A stretch of DNA of 64,000 nt. It comes from Sacculina carcini (Eukaryota > Arthropoda > Thecostraca > Sacculinidae). The DNA is taken from NCBI GenBank assembly GCA_916048095.2, contig OU696576.1, positions 3,202,501-3,266,500 on the forward strand, written 5' to 3'. Shown here in pieces: positions 11,066 through 21,400 of the stretch (its first letter is position 1; each line of letters opens with the position of its first letter). A model generated the notes under the pieces. That model saw only the letters and a list, made by a program, of their open reading frames with translations. It did not search any database and had not been told where the DNA came from. A program made the translations under genes and the position numbers.

Positions 11066-11207
11066 CTCCCCCCAGATAACATACCGGATGCTATCTTTCA
11101 TTTAATCGCAGCCGTATCGTATCGTTGATGAGGTTATCTCACACGTTCAGACCTTCTCGATGGTTGTAGATCATAATGATGGTCCCTTTCACGTTCAACG
11201 ACAATTA

Positions 11208-12170
11208 TCAGATCATCTTCGGCTGTTTTACGAAAATTGTCCTCATCTGATATCTTCGTCGCAGATCACGAATGTGCCTAGGCATACCATTCACTCCAAC
11301 AGAATTTTCCGACATAATCTTGGCGACCATTCCTTTCTCGTATAGCTCATGACAACGCACACCACGCAGTCGCACCCACACACTATCGCCAAATTCATAA
11401 CAACACGATATATCTTCTCTATCAGCTATGTTACGCCGATTTACACCTCTAATTCTTATCTCGTAGTTATACAACCGTTCAGCCGGTGAGGATGTCAAAT
11501 CTGCCGGTTCCATGGGTGTCACGTTGTATATGTAAACAGCCTCTGGAATGGAACAACCTTTCCTCGCTGCTACCGTTTTCACAGTACGATGGCACCATTC
11601 AGTTATCCCGTTACCCGAAGGCCGGTATGCGCATCCGAAGTGCAAAGTATGTTCCATTCAGAAGCAAACTACCATTATCTAATAATAATTTTCGGTGCGC
11701 CACGCTAAAAAAAGATAGCCTCCAATTGTTGTCTCACCCACGTTGATTCCTGCCGCCTCAAACACCGTCATATGCTGTATCTCGTAGGACCGTGATCAAT
11801 CACCGTCAAATAATGTCCTCCATAGTGTGTTATCACATGATCATCATATCATAATCATAACATATCAACATCATATCAACTCCCAACTCCACGTATCAAC
11901 TCCCAGTCGCTACCACGTTTTATCCACGCTGAGTTTACCTGTCCTCCACTTCACCGTTGCAGGATTTATTGATTTGCAGGTCTAACACTGGGAGAAAACT
12001 TGAGCCGCTTGCCTGCGATTGACGGCCAACTTTGCTCTTCAAACAAAACAGTAAGTACGGCGAACCCCGGGATGACCGGTCTCGTGATGAATTCTTGACA
12101 CCTCAGACAATAAATCATTCCCGGCACAAAGAGCTGAAACAGACAAACACGTTTGTAATGGTGCACGTTT
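11208..12170 (-). pseudogene. Gypsy-2 integrase remnant
   Basis: The best preserved part, 11657-11208, reads GCAYRPSGNGITEWCHRTVK, containing the third catalytic acidic residue, and ends with an SH3-like tail (YEFGDSVWVRLRGVRC). Upstream pieces around 11930-12000 read CKSINPATVKWRTGKLSVDK, matching the Gypsy-1 zinc-domain exit (ICNSICPAAVKWRHGKLSV). The catalytic core between is scrambled by stops and indels. Confidence 0.75.
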
Positions 12171-12236
12171 GTTGTTATTGCTGCGCAGCCATGATTGTGG
12201 AACTGCTCAAAATGTAGGCTCTATTGGCTGCCGAAT

Positions 12237-12445
12237 TCACCAAATGTACAAACACCGAAAACCATATTCTTCCACATATTCTTCAATTAATTGGAACGTT
12301 GAAATCCGCCTTCGAATCAGTAGCTCACCTGACGCTTTGGTTCGCAGTCTGGCTTTCCCTGACACATCATCATTAGGCCAGTCATAAATCGAACTGGAAT
12401 CAGTCATAAGGTGAATCTTTTTCATCTGCCATGCTAAGCGCATAC
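12237..12445 (-). pseudogene. Gypsy-2 RNase H, distal half
   Basis: Reads HLMTDSSSIYDW (the acidic TDS site) and ARLRTKASGELLIRRRIST, matching Gypsy-1 RERVRTTACSELLIRRRLE. The proximal half lies at 13196-13426. The two are separated by an unrelated GC-rich block. Confidence 0.75.
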
Positions 12446-13195
12446 AGCGCGTACTGCAAGTAGCACGGCGTTACGCGTATTGTGACCGCCTAGCCCGGAC
12501 GTACTCGCTGCAATGGCGCCACGCAAGGTGCGCGAGAGAGGCAGCTACGCCGGGAGTATTCAGGGTCTCCACCCGGACGTTCCTGCTGTTCCCGCACGCG
12601 ATAAAAAGGGACATGAAAAGCGCGCGGGAAGCTGCGAAGCGCCGCTACTGGTTGCGCTCCCGAGCAACCGGTTTGCTCGGCAGAGAGGCCAAGCTGCCTT
12701 TGGTCCAGAGAGAGTGGACCCGAGGCTGGGAGCACGAAATAGAGCACAAGGAGAGGAACGTGAAAGCCTCGTGATGTGCAATACTATTGGTGGGGTAAAC
12801 ACCAGCGTAAACCAGCACCTACTGAACGGATAGCTGGATATGACCAAGCAATCACACGCTCAAACGGCAAGGCCGTGTATTCGTACGTTGAGACCGTGTA
12901 GAAGTAGCGGTATCGCTACCGAACACTGCGATGATAAACGCTCACGCTGATTCCAACCCCTGCTCTAATGTCATTTTGCCATGACACATTACCATACAAA
13001 ACTACATGACAACTCAACTGGCGATACAAAAATGCACAAGTGATACATGTGGCAAAACATTCAAACAGTCTGCAATAATAATGACAATAGTTATACACCG
13101 GCGCAATACATGGTATACATATTAAACATCAGAAACGAACAAGGCACATGTATACAGATCTCACCGCCACCTATCGGCAGGATATTCGTGACACG
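12446..13195. other. GC-rich insert of unknown nature inside Gypsy-2 RNase H
   Basis: The RNase H text breaks off at about 13195 after TALKGI and resumes at about 12445. The 12450-12780 part is clearly GC-richer than its surroundings. Frames are open on both strands here (for example 12513-12833 plus and 12560-12847 minus), but none shows a recognisable domain, and stops interrupt the most protein-like frame. A near-palindrome, AGCGGTATCGCTACC, lies near 12906. I did not find terminal repeats or a target duplication. Confidence 0.55.
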
Positions 13196-13426
13196 ACTGG
13201 ATACCGCTACAATACCTTTTAGCGCAGTGTCTAATTCGGCCATGATAATATGGGCGTCCTGGTTCTGACGCAACCAAGAAGACTCTTCAATTATGTTGCC
13301 ATCAACCTCAAGATCGAGACCAAGCGCTAACAGACTGGCATCCACCCAGAGAGATTCATCATTTTTCACTTGCCAGTTGCCATTGGCTGGATCATTAACC
13401 TTCGATCGCCCATACAGATCATCCAC
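13196..13426 (-). pseudogene. Gypsy-2 RNase H, proximal half
   Basis: Reads LWVDASLLALGLDLEVDGN and then HIIMAELDTALKGI, the first two RNase H acidic sites (D in WVDAS, E in MAELD). This corresponds directly to Gypsy-1 WVDASNIAIG and LSELEAVMKG. After KGI the homology ends at the GC-rich insert. Confidence 0.75.
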
Positions 13427-13545
13427 CGACGAGCGTACACTAGCGTCTTCAATTTATTCATCCCATGTAGTGGTGACCGCCGTGGCTCTACGTTTTATGT
13501 AGGAACACGCTGGTCGAAGAAAACCACAAACCGGGAGGTGACTGG

Positions 13546-14330
13546 TTACTCTGCCACACCAAGAAAACAATGAGCGTCTAGTAAGTTTTGTTGGCACCTC
13601 GGGAATCTGTTGACCTCTTCTCTGCCAACGCGTACACCCAAGACTTTGACACCGTCGTAAATGCGCACAGGTGGCTTGGAAACCAAATCGTACCTTCGTA
13701 AGTGATCCACGACAGTAATTGGCGACACAATGCTTTCATCCACAAGTATGTAGTCAACATAGGGAGAAGTACCTCTGTAAATAACGTCTCTCATCTTCAA
13801 AACAGCCGACAAATCAGTTTTCATTACCATTGGATCAATTGAAAGATCAAAACCTAGTCTCGTCAATCAAAATCTTTGACCGCGATACATTATTGTCTGG
13901 TAGCACCACAATGAACTATCCACATTTAATTGAAGATGTGTGTCCTTCAGGTCGACCAGCGAAACCCTGTCTCCACGACATATCCAATCCCTAAATTTTT
14001 CCGAACATACATCAGCATCGGCCGTATGAGAGTCAAGATGCTTTTTCAGCTCCCTTTACTCCATTACAGGACGCACCTTTTCACCATTTACTTGCTGGAC
14101 GGCCATCATGGGAATGAGTCCTTTGGCCAGACCAAGAACAGATTCGTCGAACGGTTCTAGTCAGCCGAGACTTATCCACCGTTCATCCTCACGATCATAT
14201 TTACATTTAGCCGCAGCAGGTATTCTGTACTGATAAATCCTGCTGTTCAACATATTATGTTCCTCTCCATCTGCCCACTTCCAGCTAACGGTCCATGATT
14301 GATCGCAGTCGTCATAGAGCACCTGAAAAT
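13546..14330 (-). pseudogene. Gypsy-2 reverse transcriptase remnant
   Basis: Motif A survives near 13935-13970 as LVDLKDTHLQLNVD. The following SLWCYQTIMYRGQRF leads, after a stop, into LTRLGFDLS (13866). The catalytic loop reads YVDYILVDE: the second aspartate of the normal YVDD is replaced by tyrosine, which should abolish polymerisation. KVLGVRVG follows. More N-terminal RT sequence up to about 14330 is recognisable only in patches. Confidence 0.75.
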
Positions 14331-14535
14331 AGTTTTCGTCTAACTTAATTTCAGCCAGTTCGTTGTCATGAACGGCAGTCGTCTAACATACACATTGATA
14401 TTGTATGCCACCAAGAACCACTTCTCCACGATATGACACAGAAACTCCTCCGACCAATTTAATTTCATTCATGCCAAGGATAAAGTCAAACCCGATAGGA
14501 CGAAATTCAACCACCAACACTTCCACTTTTGCTGA

Positions 14536-14742
14536 TTATCCTCCGTCCAACTGCACAAGCACATAATCAACACCAGAACATGTTGTAGTCTCTCTACTCA
14601 CTGTTACGAAACTCACATTCCTTCTGCTCAAATGAAAACAGGAAGTAGCACAGGCGATACTGATAGAACACCCAGTGTCCACCAACACATTTCTGCACAC
14701 ACCGTCGACGAATAGTTGGACACTGGGAAGCGCCTTATTCAT
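14536..14742 (-). pseudogene. Gypsy-2 aspartic protease, N-terminal half
   Basis: Contains VLVDTGCSISIA, a retropepsin active-site motif, shortly after gag, as in Gypsy-1. The rest of the protease, around 14400-14530, is broken by stops; wording such as GFDFILGMNE remains near 14470. The segment overlaps the end of the gag frame by a few bases. Confidence 0.7.
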
Positions 14743-15325
14743 TGACGAGAAGAGACCGGCGCTGACGTCTCTCCCCCTTCTCGTGTCCCTGTTCCGGACA
14801 CCTTACAGCGATGTGGCCTTGTTTGCCGCACTTGTAACACACAATGGGTTGTCTGTCTTGATTACACACTAGCCACGTGACCCATCTTGCCATAGTTGAA
14901 ACAACGCACTGATTGGTTCTCCCTTGACAAAGTTCGGCTGCCTGCGCACATAGCACTGCTCGATTCCGCCAGTCTCCGTTCATCAGACAGAATCGCACGT
15001 GCACGCTCTAGCACTAGCTCCAATGGCATATCTTCCGACTTGGTGTTGGCGCGCAGGATATGCCTCACACTCTCCGGAACACCACTCATGAACTCGCATT
15101 CGAGTGGAAGGTCACCTGTAATGCCGCACCTGCCGGGCAATTTTTCAACATCCGCCAAATAAACATCCGCAGACTCTCCACCCATCAATGTGCGCGACAT
15201 GAGTGCCTCATATGAGTGTCTCGTATGAGGAGAAAGGATATGCTCCGAAGGCTCTAACCAATGCATCGCTGACTTTACTTACGTAAAGTTGATCACCATC
15301 GGAAAGCCGGTCTACTAAAGCGTAG
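14735..15325 (-). pseudogene. Gypsy-2 gag, C-terminal two-thirds
   Basis: Capsid-like wording (GDAYALVDRLSDGDQLYVSK, SADVYLADVEKL, ESVRHILRA) parallels Gypsy-1. Two zinc knuckles follow: CYKCGKQGHIAVRC is intact, while the other reads CFNYGKMGHV with the second cysteine changed to tyrosine. The N-terminus is missing, because the frame runs into the Gypsy-3 LTR at 15331. Confidence 0.78.
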
Positions 15326-15330
15326 GCGTC

Positions 15331-15625
15331 TCCTTGGCTGTTTTTGTGCGTTCATCTGGCAGCGCTGTGGGTATTTTCTGTACAAAAACAACATATTTTG
15401 TCTTGCACCATCGTGTTTTGCGTGCTCATCTCCGGGTATATTTGTGTGTTAAACATTCTGTAAATAGCACATTTTGGGCAATCATTTTGTTTAATTGTGT
15501 ACTTACAATTATCCTGTATATATAACGTTTTATGGTTCACAAATCTATTTGTACTTTCTTTTGTTTCAGGAGATGTGTGTTTTGTGATGAATAAAGCCTA
15601 TCGTTGAGGCCAATCTTTCATAACA
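15331..15625 (+). repeat. Gypsy-3 5' LTR (tip deleted)
   Basis: Matches 22978-23270 with scattered differences, ending CAATCTTTCATAACA. It holds a TATA-like TATATATAA at about 15514-15523 and AATAAA at about 15590, plausible promoter and polyadenylation signals. The first 11 bases present in the 3' LTR are missing. Confidence 0.85.
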
Positions 15626-15644
15626 ATTTATTCATCACAAAACA
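15578..15644 (+). promoter_or_regulatory. putative self-priming stem: LTR segment and adjacent primer-binding site
   Basis: Bases 15578-15595 (TGTTTTGTGATGAATAAA) are the exact reverse complement of 15627-15644, an 18-nt perfect match. The second arm starts one base after the LTR end, exactly where a primer-binding site should be, and no TGG-type tRNA site is seen there. In Tf1/sushi-group elements the RNA 5' end folds back on such a site and primes its own reverse transcription. Whether transcription starts at 15578 here is unknown. The nearest TATA-like box is about 60 bp upstream. Confidence 0.6.
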
Positions 15645-15654
15645 ATCCGATAAG

Positions 15655-17019
15655 ATGGAACGCTTTCTCAAACCAGAGAGGTTGGACTGTGACCCGTCCT
15701 AGTCTTCAGCGACACAAGAGTGGAAACACTGGTTCAAAACTTTCAAACATTTTCTGACAGTCGTTCCTCAAGAAAGCGCGAATAAGCTGGGACTAATAGT
15801 CAATTTTGTGTCTTCAAAGGTGTACGAGACTATTTCTGACTGTGATACGTACGAGAAAGCTATCAAGTGTCTCAAGTCGCAGTATGTCAGACCGTCAAAC
15901 GAAGTGTTTGCCCGTCACCGACTGACCACTCGACGTCAGCAGGTAGGGGAGTCTCTTGACGAGTATTTTCAGGCTCTCAAAGTTCTGAGCAGAGAGTGCA
16001 ATTTCCAGGCCGTCACTGCAACAAAATATTGTGAAGAGTCTATACGTGACGCATTCTTTGCTGGACTTCAGTCGTCAGCTATACGACAATGCCTCCTGGA
16101 GAATACGACATTGGAGCTGACTACCATGTTTGACCAGGCGCGAGCGCTAGAGTCGGCTCGGAATAACTCTGTTCTCTACGGTGAAACTCACGCGGCATGT
16201 GTCCCGGCCGACTCAGTCTGTGAAAATAATGACACCACTGCTGTTACATGTGCTGTGAGTGCGCAATGTTTCTTTTGTGGTTTACAAAGACACCCTCGCT
16301 CAAGGTGTCCTGCTCGAGAAGCTGCCTGTCATAAATGTCAGAAAAATGGTCATTTTGCCAAAGTGTGTCGTGGAAGGCCGTCAACAGCTGCTGCAAATAC
16401 AGACGTGGATTCTGGCGGCAAAATGATAGCATCTACTACGTCGACAGCCACTCCGAGCTCATTGTCAAAGGCGGCTGTGAAGGTTTTCATTGCAAACGAG
16501 GAGGTTCATGGTCTCGTAGATAGTGGTAGCTCGGAAAGTTTCATTCATCCGTGTCTCGTTAAACGCCACTCGCTAACTGTTCAGCTATCACCCAGTACTG
16601 TTTCCATGGCTTCAACGACGTTCTCCACGCGAACGTCTGGACATTTTCTGGTCAATATCAGAGTTAATGGTCGACAATACGATAGGGTGCGTTTGACAGT
16701 CCTGCCTCAATTGTGTTCAGATATTATTCTGGGTCAAGATTTTCAGCAGATGCATGACAATGTCGTTTTGAAGTACGGAAATCTGCCACCTCTCGTTATC
16801 TGTGGCTTGAGTGCCATGAAAGTGGACCCACCTGAACTTTTCAAAAACATGACAGAATATTACCATCCGATTCCAACCAAGTCCAGGAGGTACTCACATC
16901 AAGATCGTTTGTTCATCGAGACAGAGACTCAGCGGCTGTTGAAGGAAGGAGTCATTGAACCGTCAAATTCTCCTTGGCGTGCACAGATTGTTGGGGTCAA
17001 AGATGGCACCAAGGAATGA
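15655..17019 (+). pseudogene. Gypsy-3 gag-protease and start of RT
   Basis: The frame starts with ATG at 15655 (MERFLKPERLDCDPS), hits a TAG at 15700-15702 and then stays open to 17019. Gag includes EWKHWFKTFKHF and a retrotransposon capsid-like region. The zinc region reads CFFCGLQRHPRSRC and CHKCQKNGHFAKVC. The protease follows without a break: LVDSGSSESFIH and DIILGQDF. The RT begins with LLKEGVIEPSNSPW. A TGA at 17017-17019 and a TAA shortly after are in frame with the next RT segment, so the gag-pol frame is one continuous reading frame broken by nonsense changes rather than by frameshift. Confidence 0.88.
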
Positions 17020-17058
17020 CGCATGGCTGTTGATCATTAACAGACAGTAAACAAGTTC

Positions 17059-17724
17059 ATGCTTCTCCACAGCTACCCTTTACCACGAATTGACGATACC
17101 GTGGACAAAATTCCGCGTTACCGAATTTTCGGCACGATAGACTTGAGGAGTGCGTATCATAAGATTCCGATTAAGAATGAAGACAAGCCATATACGGCGT
17201 TTCAAGCTGGCGGCCGTTTATATCAGTTTACTCGAATCCTATTCAGAGTTACGAACGGCGTCGCCTGCTTCCAACGGATCATGGATTATTTGATTCAGGA
17301 AGAACAGCTCTCTGGGACGTTTGCCTACTTGGATGACGTCACCATATGTGGTATGACTCAAGAAGAGCATGACTCAAACCTTGAAAAAATTCATGGCAGC
17401 GGCGAAAAGAAGAAACATTAGCTACAACGATGAAAAATGCTCATTCTCGACAAAGTGTCTCAGTATTCTAGGCTATGTGGTGGAAGATGTCAAGAAACGC
17501 CCAGATCCAGAGAGACTTCGACCTCTACGCGAATTATCTGTACCCAAGGACAGAAATTCACTGAATCGATCATTGGGATTGTTTGCGTATTATTCGCATT
17601 GGATCCACAACTACTCTCAGAAGGTTCACCCGTTAAGCAGCACCACTACTTTTCCAGTCTCCAAGGAATCTGAGATCGCTTTCGAAAAACTCAAGGGTGT
17701 AATAGAAAATTCAGTAGTGCAAGC
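17059..17724 (+). pseudogene. Gypsy-3 reverse transcriptase
   Basis: Reads YPLPRIDDTV, TIDLRSAYHKIPI (motif A), GVACFQRIMD and YLDDVTICG (catalytic loop). A one-base frameshift near 17390 moves the rest (NISYNDEKCSF, LGYVVEDV, RSLGLFAYYSHWI) into another frame. The sequence stops at VVQA where LINE-2 inserted and resumes as RNase H at 21401. Confidence 0.88.
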
Positions 17725-17744
17725 GAAATGAAAAACGATTTTCA

Positions 17745-17850
17745 AATAAATTGAAAATGAAATAAATTGAAAATTGAATATATGAAATAAATTGAAATAA
17801 ATTGAAATAAATTGAAAATTTCAAATGAATTTCAAATTCAAATTGAAAAA
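17745..17850 (+). repeat. AT-rich tandem repeat at LINE-2 5' side
   Basis: Short units of the form AAATAAATTGA repeat about six times, flanked by two copies of GAAAAACGATTTTCAAAT. Such tandem 5' sequence could be a repeated LINE promoter monomer or a microsatellite created during insertion. Neither can be proved here. Confidence 0.55.
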
Positions 17851-20637
17851 CGATTTTCAAATATACTTTTCGCCAACATCAGGGGCTTGTATAAGAACAT
17901 CAGAGATTTGACAGCAGCCAGTCGCTCCAAGGACATCGTTATCTGTGCCGAAACGCTTGTGTCCGATTATCGGGACCAATCTGAGCTCTTGATGCCAGGT
18001 TTCAGTAAGCCATTGCTAATCAAACGTGACTCAAAAAACAGGCGGCGTGGCATGGCAGTGTACGTACGCAAAGGCTTTTCAGCAACGAGAATTACAGCGC
18101 ACGACTGCACTTGTCATGAAGTTATGCTGCTGCGTGTCAACACCACCTTGATGAATTTTTACATCTTTGGAGCCTACCGAAATCCAGACAGTAACGACTC
18201 TATCTACGAATGTCTCTTGTCAGCCATGTCAACAATTCAGGAGAAGGACACCAAGTCAGCATTTGTATTTGTGGGAGACATGAACGCCCATCACCGTGAG
18301 TGGCTCTTGTCGACATCTCCTACAGACGCTCATGGTAGAGCAGCATATGATTTCTGCAACATTTCTGGCTGCTCCCAAATGGTGTCCGGTCCCACACATC
18401 AAGCGGGAAACTGTTTGGACTTGGTTTTGACAGACGTCTCAGATATCGTGAGTGTAAACGTGGAAGCTCCAATAGGAAGTTCAGATCACTCGTCGCTGTC
18501 CGTGAAGTTGACATTGAGACAGAAGGTTTCTCCTTACACGATTTCAAGGCTCGTGCACATGAAGAACAATGTTGACTGGGTGAAGGTGAATGATGAATTG
18601 AAAGCAATTAAAGTTTCAAATCTGCAGCAGAAGGAATGTCCCATCGATGCATTGAACAAATACATTACCGATGTCATCTCAAGGAGAGTGCCTACTAAAA
18701 AACTACGTTTTCGCTCTGATGACAAAGCCTGGTTCACCAACGAATGTCGCAGCGCACGTGAATCCAAGCAGGAGGCTTACCACAAGTGGCTCCAATCACG
18801 CTCAGTCGATTCATGGAATGTCTACACTGAGGCCAGACGGCATGCTGAGCATGTGTATTCAGAAGCGGAAACACGTCACTCAAAGAAACTTGCTGAAAAG
18901 CTAACATCTGCCAATGACGCCCACAAATGGTGGTCAACGTTGAAATCGTCAGTGTTTGGACATGACCTGTCTGTCCCTCCTTTATTTTCAGCGAACGGTG
19001 AGCTCAAAATCAACCCAACAGAGAAGGCAGAGTTGCTTATGGATTACTTCAATACCAAGCAATGTCAAGGGTCCATTCCGTCTGACGATTCATCTGTCCT
19101 CGCCCCGAAAATCAAAGGCATTGCCTTCCGATCAAAAGAAGTGGCGAATCTCATGAAAGACCTTGATGCCCACGGAGGAACAGACCCTCTGAATATGTTT
19201 CCGCTATTTTTCAAGAACACGGCAGATACTCTAGCTCCGAAGCTCAGTGCTCTTTTCAGGCGATTGATGAAGACTGGTTCGTTTCCATCATGTTAGCGGG
19301 TTGCGAATATCACGCCCATACCAAAAGGAACCAATTCAGCTGATGTTGCAAACTACCGGCCAATATCAATTACGCCGATTCTGTCCAAAATATTCGAGCA
19401 CTTGATATCTTCCAGACTGTCCAAGTACCTGGAGAGCAACAATCTGCTGTCGGAAAACCAATTTGCATACCGCAAAAAACTCAGCACGACTGACGCTCTG
19501 CTTACTATCACGCATGAGCTCCAGCAAGTGCTAGACAAAGGCAGTGAAGCCTGGATTGTGCAGTTGGATTTCTCGGCAGCATTTGACCGTGCGAGCCACC
19601 AGGGCTTGTTGCAAAAACTGAGAAACATTGGAGTCGGCGGCCGTTTGCTAAGTTTTTTGCATCAATTTCTATCCAATCGCGTACAACGTGTTGCCATCGA
19701 TGGAGCATACAGTGGCTGGCAGAGCATTGTGTCCGGTGTCCCGCAGGGAAGTGTGTTGGGTCCTATTTTGTTCAACATTTACACCGCTGACCTGTACACA
19801 ACCACACGCAACCCTGTATATGGATATGCTGATGATATCACCTTGATGGCTGTAATTTCATCTCCTTCGGACAGACCACAGGTGCGTCAAACGGTCAACG
19901 ACGATCTCAGCAGCGTCCTGAAGTGGTGTGAGAGGTGGAATATGATGCTGAACACTTCGAAATCTAAATGCTTGCTGGTTTCTAGGTCACGTACCGTTCA
20001 GCCTTCACATGGAGCTATCCTCATAAATGACGCCCAACTCAACGTGTGTGATGAGCTCAAAATATTGGGAGTACATGTAGACTCAAAGCTGACGTTTCAG
20101 AGTCACATTCGGAAGCTAGTTTGTTCGGCATCGCGGAAACTGGGAATTATAAGAAAGGCATATCGGATGTTCGGTAGCAGCACAATCTCAAAAAGTTGTT
20201 TTCGCTGTTTCATTTTGCCAATTCTGGAGTACTGCGCCCCCGTGTGGTCTTCTGCTGCGGATTGTCACCTCAATCTCATCAACAGAGTTGTAAGAACTTG
20301 CAAGTTCCTCTGTGGTGACTTGGTTCTTGGTGATCTTTGCCATCGTCGAAAGGTCAGCAGCGTGTGCATGCTGTACAAGATCAAGCACAACGACCATCAT
20401 CCGATGAGCGAGTCAATTCCTGATGATTTCGTGGCAGCAAGAAGCACACGGTTTACATCCAAACAGCATTCCCAGTGCATGACTCCAATTCGTTGTCGTA
20501 CAAAACAATTCCAACGTTGCTTTCTTCCGGCTACTGTGTCTACTTGGAACACGTTGAAGGAGGAGGCTTTCTCGCAGAACAATTTGAACAAATTCAAGGC
20601 CAAAGTAAATGAAATGCTACTGAAAGAGCGGAATTGA
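17812..20637 (+). pseudogene. LINE-2 endonuclease-reverse transcriptase ORF with one nonsense codon
   Basis: Endonuclease motifs: LFANIRGL, CAETLVSD, FVGDMNAHHREW and GSSDHSSL. Reverse transcriptase motifs: ANYRPISITPILSKIFEHLI, VQLDFSAAFD (motif A), SGVPQGSVLGP (motif B) and YGYADDITL (motif C). The C-terminus reads ILEYCAPVW, typical of Jockey/CR1-like LINEs. The segments 17812-19296 and 19402-20637 are in the same frame, and only a TAG at 19294-19296 separates them, at a point (FPSC/RVAN) where the protein otherwise runs on. The copy is nearly intact, so the insertion into Gypsy-3 is not ancient. Confidence 0.9.
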
Positions 20638-20814
20638 CTGTTGAGTCTGATTAATTGTATATTTATTCATATTTACTGTTATTTATTCATGCTTATGCTG
20701 ATTTATTTTCTATTTATTTATATTTATTCCCATTTTACTCTCTATTTATTACTATTTATTATTGGTTGTTGTTATTTATTAAATTACACTTTTACTCAGT
20801 GTTGGATGTTGTTG

Positions 20815-21060
20815 TTTATTGAATCATATTTATTGTTGTTGCTGTTTATTGAGTCATATTTATTGTTGTTGTTGTTTATTGAATCATATTTATTGTTGTT
20901 GCTGTTTATTGAATCATATTTATTGTTGTTGTTGTTTATTGAATCATATTTATTGGTGTTATTGTTTATTGAATCATATTTATTTGTGTTGTTGTTACTT
21001 ATTGAATCATATTTATATTTATTGTTGGATGTTTCTTCTTATTGAATCATATTTATTGTT
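20815..21060 (+). repeat. 30-bp minisatellite in LINE-2 3' UTR
   Basis: Exact-length 30-bp units beginning GAATCATATTTATTGTTGTT recur at 20821, 20851, 20881, 20911, 20941 and 20971, then degrade. Related TATTTATT text extends to about 21230. It lies between the stop codon and the LINE-2 tail, so it is probably part of the transcribed 3' UTR. Confidence 0.85.
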
Positions 21061-21400
21061 CTTGATTGATATTTATTACTTATTTATTAATATTTATTCT
21101 TATTTATTGATGGCTGATATTTACTGAATCATATATTTATTGTTGATTGCTATTATTTATTGAGGAACGTGGGCGGAGTGACATTATGAATTGTTATCGG
21201 ATGATGGTTTATTATTTATTGTTATTTATTTATTATTTTCTTTCCAACTCTTTTTCTAGACTTTTTTCTCTTCGAACTCTCTTTCTCTCTGAATCTTTTG
21301 GGCGCTTCCGGTACCTGGGGCCACCTTAGGGTGGTAATAGTGCTTGCACTCTTCCCATGCTACTGGATTTGCCTGTAATTAATAATAATAATAGAAAGGG

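Larger units (their letters stand above)
11066..15330 (-). mobile_element. Gypsy-2: older Ty3/Gypsy relic, related to Gypsy-1
   Basis: Minus-strand coding relics occur in the order gag (right), protease, RT, RNase H, integrase (left), each similar in wording to its Gypsy-1 counterpart but more decayed. The 3' LTR is at the left, split by Gypsy-1. The gag end at 15330 is cut by the Gypsy-3 LTR. A matching LTR copy beyond Gypsy-3 at 23335-23511 may be its 5' LTR. A GC-rich block of about 750 bp interrupts RNase H. Confidence 0.85.
17725..21400 (+). mobile_element. LINE-2: non-LTR retrotransposon inserted in Gypsy-3
   Basis: A plus-strand LINE placed exactly between the RT and RNase H of Gypsy-3. 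Its 5' part (17725-17860) is an AT-rich tandem of AAATAAATTGA units, with TGAAAAACGATTTTCAAAT present twice. It is followed by an endonuclease-RT ORF, a 3' UTR with a 30-bp minisatellite, and a tail of AATAATAATAATA near 21392. No ORF1 is present, so the copy is probably 5'-truncated. The target duplication is not clear. Confidence 0.88.

Noticed and set aside
11486..11746. Plus-strand frame in Gypsy-2
   Set aside because: Antisense of the integrase remnant.
20641..21127. Leu/Cys/Tyr-rich frames resembling a membrane protein
   Set aside because: Produced by the 30-bp minisatellite in the LINE-2 3' UTR; unit length divisible by three keeps the frames open.
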